This document shows positions 30,687 to 34,948 of a DNA stretch of 34,948 nt, one piece after another. The notes under the pieces are model-generated. The model was not told the DNA's origin. It worked only from the letters and a program-made list of their open reading frames with translations, and made no database searches. This DNA comes from an uncultured Candidatus Saccharibacteria bacterium (GTDB lineage: Bacteria > Patescibacteriota > Saccharimonadia > Saccharimonadales > Saccharimonadaceae). The stretch lies in assembly GCA_948435375.1 (NCBI GenBank), contig CAOJGQ010000001.1, positions 1 to 34,948 of the forward strand, in the 5' to 3' direction. The position numbers were made by a program, and so were the translations under genes. Numbering within the stretch: the first letter of the stretch is position 1; each line of letters begins with the position of its first letter.

Positions 30687-32105
30687 ATGAATTTTAAGAC
30701 CATTTTCAAATCTTTCAAGAACAAAGATATGCTAAAACGCATGCTAATCGTCATCGGCTTGCTCATTATGTACCGCTTTTTGGCACACGTTCCAGTTCCT
30801 CTAGGCGAGCCACAAACTTTCCAAGAAGCCGTCCAGAACTTTATTACTCGGTCTGATTTCGGTAATTTTCTCAATCTTATCTCTGGTGGCGGACTAACCG
30901 CTTTCTCAATCCTCCTTGTCGGTTTATCACCATATATTACTTCTTCCATCGTAGTTCAGCTAATCACTAAAGCTATCCCGCGCCTTGAGGAACTCTCTCA
31001 GGACGGCGAGACCGGCCGTCGCAAGATCAACCAATGGACCCGCGTCCTGACTATTCCGTTAGCCATCATCCAATCCGTCGCATATATTTTCATCCTTTAC
31101 CAATCCGTAATTGCCTCCAACACCACCATTGCCACTGCCCCAACCACCGCTGATTGGCTCCTTTCCGTTACTTCTATGGTCGCTGGTTCCGTCATTCTTA
31201 TGTGGTTTGGTGAGCTCATCACCGAACAAGGCATCGGTAACGGCATTTCAGTTATCATTTTCACCAGCATTATTTCTCAGCTCCCCACCACCTTAGCTAG
31301 TCTCGGCGCCAGTCTCTTCGATACTTCCGAAGGCTCTTTATCACTCTTTGGCTGGTTTAACCTTCCTGTCAACCCTACTATCTTCTGGATCGTCTTCGGT
31401 TTCGCTATTGCTCTACTTATCGTGATTTACTTTCTCGTTAAGCTTAACGAAGCTCAACGCGTCATCACTATCAACTACGCCAAACGCGTTCATGGTAACA
31501 GTGCCTATGGTGGCATCAAATCCATTCTCCCGCTCAAGCTCATCGCCGCCGGCGTCGTCCCAGTCATCTTCGCTACCGCTTTCCTGTCACTACCAGCCCT
31601 ACTTGGCCAATTTATCACCACAATTTCTCCTGACAATAGCTTTGGCTCTACGCTTATCACGCTTTTCACCGCACCAAACGCCAACAACTTCCAGCAATAT
31701 TACCCTACTGGTATCACTCCACAATGGTTCTTCTACCCTGCCGTCTATTTTATCCTCGTAGTACTCTTCACTTATTTCTACACCAGCATCATCTTCAACA
31801 CCAAGGAAATCGCCGATAATCTCCAGAAACAAGGCGCTTTCATCGAAGGAGTACGTCCCGGTCTCCAGACCGCCAATCATCTCGGCAAAACCATCACTCG
31901 TCTCAACCTCTTTGGTGCTCTTTCGCTCGGTCTCATCGCCATGCTACCATTCCTGACTGATTATATTTTCATTATTATCAGTGGTGCTCCAATCGGTTTA
32001 TCTATCTCCGGGACTGGTTTGCTTATTGTCGTCACTGTCGCCCTCGAGAACCTCCGTCAGCTCAATTCTCGCGCACTCATGGTAACTTACGACGAATATA
32101 AATAA
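30687..32105 (+). CDS. secY: SecY, channel subunit of the Sec translocon
   Basis: 472 residues with ten predicted membrane helices. Recognisable blocks are LIMYRFLAHVPVPLG, GGGLTAFSILLVGLSPYITS, ELITEQGIGNGISVIIF, INYAKRVHGN and QGAFIEGVRPG. It translocates secreted and membrane proteins such as the muramidase, sortase and Fib_succ_major proteins. AGTAGGGAATC precedes the ATG. It is separated from rplO by 1.8 kb of fragments and the GyrI-like gene. Confidence 0.97.
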   Translation: MNFKTIFKSFKNKDMLKRMLIVIGLLIMYRFLAHVPVPLGEPQTFQEAVQNFITRSDFGNFLNLISGGGLTAFSILLVGLSPYITSSIVVQLITKAIPRLEELSQDGETGRRKINQWTRVLTIPLAIIQSVAYIFILYQSVIASNTTIATAPTTADWLLSVTSMVAGSVILMWFGELITEQGIGNGISVIIFTSIISQLPTTLASLGASLFDTSEGSLSLFGWFNLPVNPTIFWIVFGFAIALLIVIYFLVKLNEAQRVITINYAKRVHGNSAYGGIKSILPLKLIAAGVVPVIFATAFLSLPALLGQFITTISPDNSFGSTLITLFTAPNANNFQQYYPTGITPQWFFYPAVYFILVVLFTYFYTSIIFNTKEIADNLQKQGAFIEGVRPGLQTANHLGKTITRLNLFGALSLGLIAMLPFLTDYIFIIISGAPIGLSISGTGLLIVVTVALENLRQLNSRALMVTYDEYK

Positions 32106-32121
32106 TAAAAGGAAAGGTCTT

Positions 32122-32808
32122 ATGAAACTTCCAGTGGTGAGGAAATTGCACTTTAGCCCTCTTGGTATTGCCAGCACAATCTTAATTATCATTCTTGCTA
32201 TCTTTTTTGGTCGTGTCGCAATTTGGGAACATAACTATATTAAAACCAAAGAAGGTAGCGAGCGTGCCGTCGCCGCCGTCTACGAAGGCGAGAATGTTGA
32301 AGAAACTCCGCCTACCTCCACCGACCTCGCAAATTACACTGTCGCTCCCGACAAGCCCCGTTATCTCTCCATTCCTAGTCTCGGCATTTCCAACTCCCGC
32401 GTCGTCGAAATCGCCAAAAAGGACAACGGTACACTCGATACGCCAGCCAACATCCACGACGTTGGTTGGTATGTCGACTCTGCCGTACCCGGTTCCCAAG
32501 ACGGCACCGCCATTATTGATGCTCACGGTGGCGCACTTGGTGACGGCATCTTCAAGTCTCTCCCCAACATCCAAACCGGCGCCGTTATCCACATCGAAAT
32601 GGGCGACGGTCGCCGTTTCACCTACCATGTGGTCGACACTGCCTCAAAAAGCATTCGCGGAACCGAAGCCAATGATTATATGCCAACCGCCAGTACTTCA
32701 CCCGAAAAAGGTCGCGGCTCACTCACTCTCATCACCTGCACCGGCGACTGGTGGCTCTCCAGCCAGACCTATTCTCATCGCCTCTTCGTCCGCGCGGTGC
32801 TCGAATAG
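32122..32808 (+). CDS. Sortase (class E/F-like transpeptidase)
   Basis: 228 residues: basic N-terminus, membrane anchor at ~15-33, linker, then the sortase beta-barrel. Catalytic residues are visible: His135 in IDAHGG, Cys206 in LTLITCTGDWW and Arg220 in YSHRLFVRA. AAGGAAAGG precedes the ATG, 16 bases after secY. Sortases link sorted surface proteins to the wall. No protein with an LPxTG-type tail is encoded in this window. The subclass is a guess; the family assignment is firm. adk and map, common at this position, are absent. Confidence 0.9.
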   Translation: MKLPVVRKLHFSPLGIASTILIIILAIFFGRVAIWEHNYIKTKEGSERAVAAVYEGENVEETPPTSTDLANYTVAPDKPRYLSIPSLGISNSRVVEIAKKDNGTLDTPANIHDVGWYVDSAVPGSQDGTAIIDAHGGALGDGIFKSLPNIQTGAVIHIEMGDGRRFTYHVVDTASKSIRGTEANDYMPTASTSPEKGRGSLTLITCTGDWWLSSQTYSHRLFVRAVLE

Positions 32809-32857
32809 CCCCACAAACACGATGTCCGAAATAACCTCGCAAAATCTTCAAAAACTA

Positions 32858-32886
32858 TTTACTTTGACATCTTTCTGTGCTATACT
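32858..32886 (+). promoter_or_regulatory. Promoter of infA
   Basis: TTTACT (32858-32863), a 17-bp spacer and TGTGC-TATACT (32881-32886). The predicted start is only ~7 bases before ATG 32900 and no ribosome binding site is seen, so infA may be almost leaderless. Confidence 0.6.
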
Positions 32887-32899
32887 AAATAAGTAATTT

Positions 32900-33121
32900 A
32901 TGGCTAGTCAAAAAGAAGTAATTAAACTCACTGGTGAGGTGATTGAGGCGCTGCCCGACACCCATTTTCGAGTCAAGCTTGAGAATGGTCATAATATCAT
33001 TGCACACATCAGCGGAAGAATGCGCAAAAATTATATCCGCTTAGTGCCGGGCGACCGGGTAGAAGTTGAACTCACCCCATACGATCTCACGAAGGGGCGT
33101 ATCAGTTTCCGTCTGCAATAA
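32900..33121 (+). CDS. infA: Translation initiation factor IF-1
   Basis: 73 residues, the normal length: [40 protein letters not shown] and [20 protein letters not shown]. It is an OB-fold protein that occupies the A site during initiation. It precedes rpmJ-rpsM-rpsK-rpsD-rpoA, as in most bacteria. Confidence 0.97.
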   Translation: MASQKEVIKLTGEVIEALPDTHFRVKLENGHNIIAHISGRMRKNYIRLVPGDRVEVELTPYDLTKGRISFRLQ

Positions 33122-33129
33122 GAATATAA

Positions 33130-33154
33130 AAGTGTTGTGATTTTTACAACACTT
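33130..33154 (+). terminator. Hairpin after infA, possible terminator or attenuator
   Basis: AAGTGTTGT (33130-33138) pairs with ACAACACTT (33146-33154). The following sequence has only a weak T tract (GTTGGCTTTT), so read-through into rpmJ is likely. Confidence 0.5.
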
Positions 33155-33261
33155 GTTGGCTTTTATGATCTAGAATGATTAGTTGAGAACCATTTTAGTA
33201 TCGAAAGTTGATAAGTTCGTCCTAATTTCACAACTTTAACGGAAAGGATAATTTTGACACT

Positions 33262-33378
33262 ATGAAGGTGCGTGCCAGTGTTAAAAAGATTTCCCCAGAT
33301 GACATCATCGTCCGTCGCAAAGGCGTGCTACGTGTCATCAATAAGAAAAAACCTAAGAATAAGCAAAGGCAGGGTTAA
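33262..33378 (+). CDS. rpmJ: Ribosomal protein L36 (bL36), cysteine-free form
   Basis: 38 residues from ATG 33262 to TAA 33376-33378: [24 protein letters not shown] and a terminal KNKQRQG. The zinc ligands of the common form (C-x-x-C, C, H) are replaced, so this is the zinc-independent type. GGAAAGGA lies upstream at a longer than ideal distance. Confidence 0.93.
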   Translation: MKVRASVKKISPDDIIVRRKGVLRVINKKKPKNKQRQG

Positions 33379-33380
33379 GC

Positions 33381-33767
33381 ATGGCAAGAATTGCGAGCGT
33401 AACCGTCCCCAGCGAAAAGCAAGTCTGGATTGGCTTGACTTACGTTTACGGTATCGGACGGACTACGAGTAAGGCCATCCTTGCGGAGGCGAAAATTGCG
33501 CCTACCACTCGGGTGAAAGATCTCACTGAGGCTGAAATCCAAAAAATCAACGATCTCATCAGCAGCAAATATGCTGTCGAGGGAGATCTCAAGCGCCTCG
33601 TTACCAACAATATCAAACGTCTCAAAGACATTAATTCCTACAAAGGTATTCGTCACAAAGCTGGCCTACCAGTCAACGGTCAGCGTACTCGTACGAACGC
33701 ACGCACGCGTAAGGGTAGAGCGATCGCCGTCGGTGGGGCACAACCTAAAGCAGCGAGCAAGACGTAA
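33381..33767 (+). CDS. rpsM: Ribosomal protein S13 (uS13)
   Basis: 128 residues: [35 protein letters not shown] and the basic end [18 protein letters not shown]. It contacts S19 and tRNA in the 30S head. It starts two bases after rpmJ. Confidence 0.97.
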   Translation: MARIASVTVPSEKQVWIGLTYVYGIGRTTSKAILAEAKIAPTTRVKDLTEAEIQKINDLISSKYAVEGDLKRLVTNNIKRLKDINSYKGIRHKAGLPVNGQRTRTNARTRKGRAIAVGGAQPKAASKT

Positions 33768-33776
33768 GGAGCAGTT

Positions 33777-34220
33777 ATGACAGAAGAGATGGAAAAATCT
33801 ACCGTAGCGACTGCCAGTCAAACTGAAACAGTCGCTCCGAAAAAGGTCAAGGGCAAGAAAGGCAAACGCGTTGTAAACGCCGGCCAAGTTCATGTCCAAG
33901 CCACTTTTAACAACACAATTATTACCGTCACCGACAAAAACGGTGGAGCCTTAACCGCTTCATCAGCTGGAGCTAATGGCTTCCGCGGTAGTAAAAAGGG
34001 TACGGCCTATGCCGCCCAAATCGCCGCCGAGAAAGCCCTCGAAGCCGCTAAGCGCGAACATGGCCTGAGCAGCGTTGACGTTTTTGTCAGTGGTATCGGC
34101 CTTGGTCGCGACAGCGCCATTCGCGCCGTCTCCAGTGTCGGTATTCGAATCGATAGTATCACAGATGTAACCCCAATCGCACACGGTGGTGTACGACCTA
34201 AGGGAGAAAGGAAACCGTAA
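33777..34220 (+). CDS. rpsK: Ribosomal protein S11 (uS11)
   Basis: 147 residues. A ~35-residue Thr/Lys-rich extension precedes the core (HVQATFNNTIITVTDKNGGA, GANGFRGSKKGTAYAAQIAA, ending in the HGGVRPKGERKP tail). It lines the mRNA exit region of the platform. AAGGAGC precedes the ATG, and its stop overlaps the rpsD ATG. Confidence 0.96.
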   Translation: MTEEMEKSTVATASQTETVAPKKVKGKKGKRVVNAGQVHVQATFNNTIITVTDKNGGALTASSAGANGFRGSKKGTAYAAQIAAEKALEAAKREHGLSSVDVFVSGIGLGRDSAIRAVSSVGIRIDSITDVTPIAHGGVRPKGERKP

Positions 34221-34837
34221 TGGCACGAGATACCTCTCCAATCGTAAAGCAAAGCCGTCGTGAAGGGTATGCGCTAGCGCCGAAAGCCCACAAAGTGATG
34301 GCTAAAAAGTCTGGTATTCCAGGCGAACACGCTGATATGCGCGTGCGCGGTGGCAGCCTTTATCTCACTCAGCTCCGCGAAAAGCAAAAAGTCCGCCGAC
34401 TTTACGGCCTGCTTGAAAAGCAATTTGCAAAATTGATGAAAGAAGCCGCCCGCGCCGACGGTTTGGCTGGTGAAAACCTGCTCCAATTCCTCGAGCGCCG
34501 CGCTGACAATGCAGTCTACCGTGCCGGATTTGCGACTACGCGTCGCCAGGCTCGCCAGCTAGTCTCGCATGGTCATTTTCTACTCAATGGCCGCCGTATC
34601 GACATCCCGAGCATCCGCCTCAAAGTTGGCGACGTGCTTGAAGTCCGACCAAAATCACAAAAAACCGAATATTTCAAGAATCTCGATAATGTCGTCGCAA
34701 GTAGCTCTACTACTCCTCTGAGTTGGCAAAAATCCGATCCGAAGAAAATGAAAATCGAAATTACCGGCTTGCCTAAGCGCGAAGAAGCAGAAGCTGGTAT
34801 TAATGAACAACTAATCGTTGAGTACTACTCACGTTAA
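34220..34837 (+). CDS. rpsD: Ribosomal protein S4 (uS4)
   Basis: 205 residues: LREKQKVRRLYGLLEKQFAK and the S4 RNA-binding domain LERRADNAVYRAGFATTRRQ, then ARQLVSHGHFLLNGRRIDIP. It is a primary 16S binder, and in some bacteria the alpha-operon repressor. The N-terminus lacks the zinc cysteines of some S4 forms. AAGGAGGAATT after its stop serves rpoA. Confidence 0.97.
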   Translation: MARDTSPIVKQSRREGYALAPKAHKVMAKKSGIPGEHADMRVRGGSLYLTQLREKQKVRRLYGLLEKQFAKLMKEAARADGLAGENLLQFLERRADNAVYRAGFATTRRQARQLVSHGHFLLNGRRIDIPSIRLKVGDVLEVRPKSQKTEYFKNLDNVVASSSTTPLSWQKSDPKKMKIEITGLPKREEAEAGINEQLIVEYYSR

Positions 34838-34847
34838 GGAGGAATTA

Positions 34848-34948
34848 ATGACGACAAAAGTTATTCACGAAGCAAATCTCGCCGAAGTTAACCAACTTGG
34901 TGACAACAGCGCTGAGTTCGTGATCCGACCGCTCTTTCACGGTTACGG
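34848..34948 (+). CDS. rpoA: RNA polymerase alpha subunit (partial, runs off the right edge)
   Basis: ATG 34848 follows AAGGAGGAATTA. The visible 33 residues (MTTKVIHEANLAEVN, then EFVIRPLFHGYG) match the start of the alpha N-terminal domain, where F-x-I-x-P-L-x-x-G-Y-G is conserved. Its position after rpsD is the standard alpha-operon order. Confidence 0.93.
   Translation, partial: MTTKVIHEANLAEVNQLGDNSAEFVIRPLFHGY

Noticed and set aside
32864-32869. TTGACA as the -35 of the infA promoter
   Set aside because: It is only 11 bp from the -10 TATACT. TTTACT at 32858-32863 gives the correct 17-bp spacer.

Overview
The window looks like the chromosome of a host-associated Saccharibacteria (TM7) member of the Patescibacteria/CPR radiation. 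This is an inference from gene content. The S10-spc-alpha ribosomal protein region lacks rpmD (L30), and also shows no rpmC (L29) and no rpsJ (S10). L36 and S14 are cysteine-free forms, and stop codons follow the ordinary bacterial code, with TGA, TAG and TAA all used as real stops. Arginine deiminase genes and Fib_succ_major (Fibrobacter succinogenes major paralogous) surface-protein fragments fit animal-associated Saccharibacteria.

Layout. 1-437: the start of a YgjV-like membrane protein (minus strand), preceded by a leader with pseudoknot potential. 640-2010: a degenerate zone with a hydrolase remnant, two converging 3' ends of Fib_succ_major genes and an approximately 260-bp imperfect palindrome. 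2000-5100: a membrane-anchored GH25 muramidase, a YhhN-like membrane protein, a P-loop kinase and a YgjP-type metalloprotease; several of these appear leaderless. 5188-10343: minus-strand accessory units encoding two single-pass membrane proteins (one cysteine-rich), an unknown acidic protein, an orphan receiver domain, a SAM-domain protein and a protein-kinase-like protein with degenerate catalytic motifs. 10434-17091: rplC-rplD-rplW-rplB-rpsS-rplV-rpsC-rplP-rpsQ-rplN-rplX-rplE-rpsN-rpsH, mostly coupled by one-base TAATG overlaps, closed by a strong terminator.

17117-26740 is accessory DNA lying between rpsH and rplF. It holds ornithine carbamoyltransferase, arginine deiminase and a YfcC/ArcD-type carrier, a protein with three RpoA-CTD-like modules, a Fic protein and several unknown genes. 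An intact unknown gene (18455-19543) and a decayed, start-less paralogue (26281-26681) bracket the core of the island. 26779-28899 resumes the spc operon (rplF-rplR-rpsE-rplO). 28936-30652 is a second zone of Fib_succ_major fragments around a GyrI-like gene, including two fragments facing away from a 25-bp perfect inverted repeat whose sequence also occurs at 1697-1723. 30644-34948 carries secY, a sortase where adk/map often sit, infA, rpmJ, rpsM, rpsK, rpsD and the start of rpoA.

How the genes work together. The ribosomal, translocation and RNA polymerase genes are core functions. The arginine genes could degrade host arginine to ornithine, ammonia and carbamoyl phosphate; carbamate kinase is not in this window. 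The muramidase, sortase and Fib_succ_major proteins belong to the cell surface and probably to contact with the bacterial host. Four minus-strand units (starting at 6246, 7183, 17699 and 25076) share a nearly identical promoter and may be a co-expressed set. Their products, together with the kinase-like/SAM/receiver operon, are the least understood part of the window.
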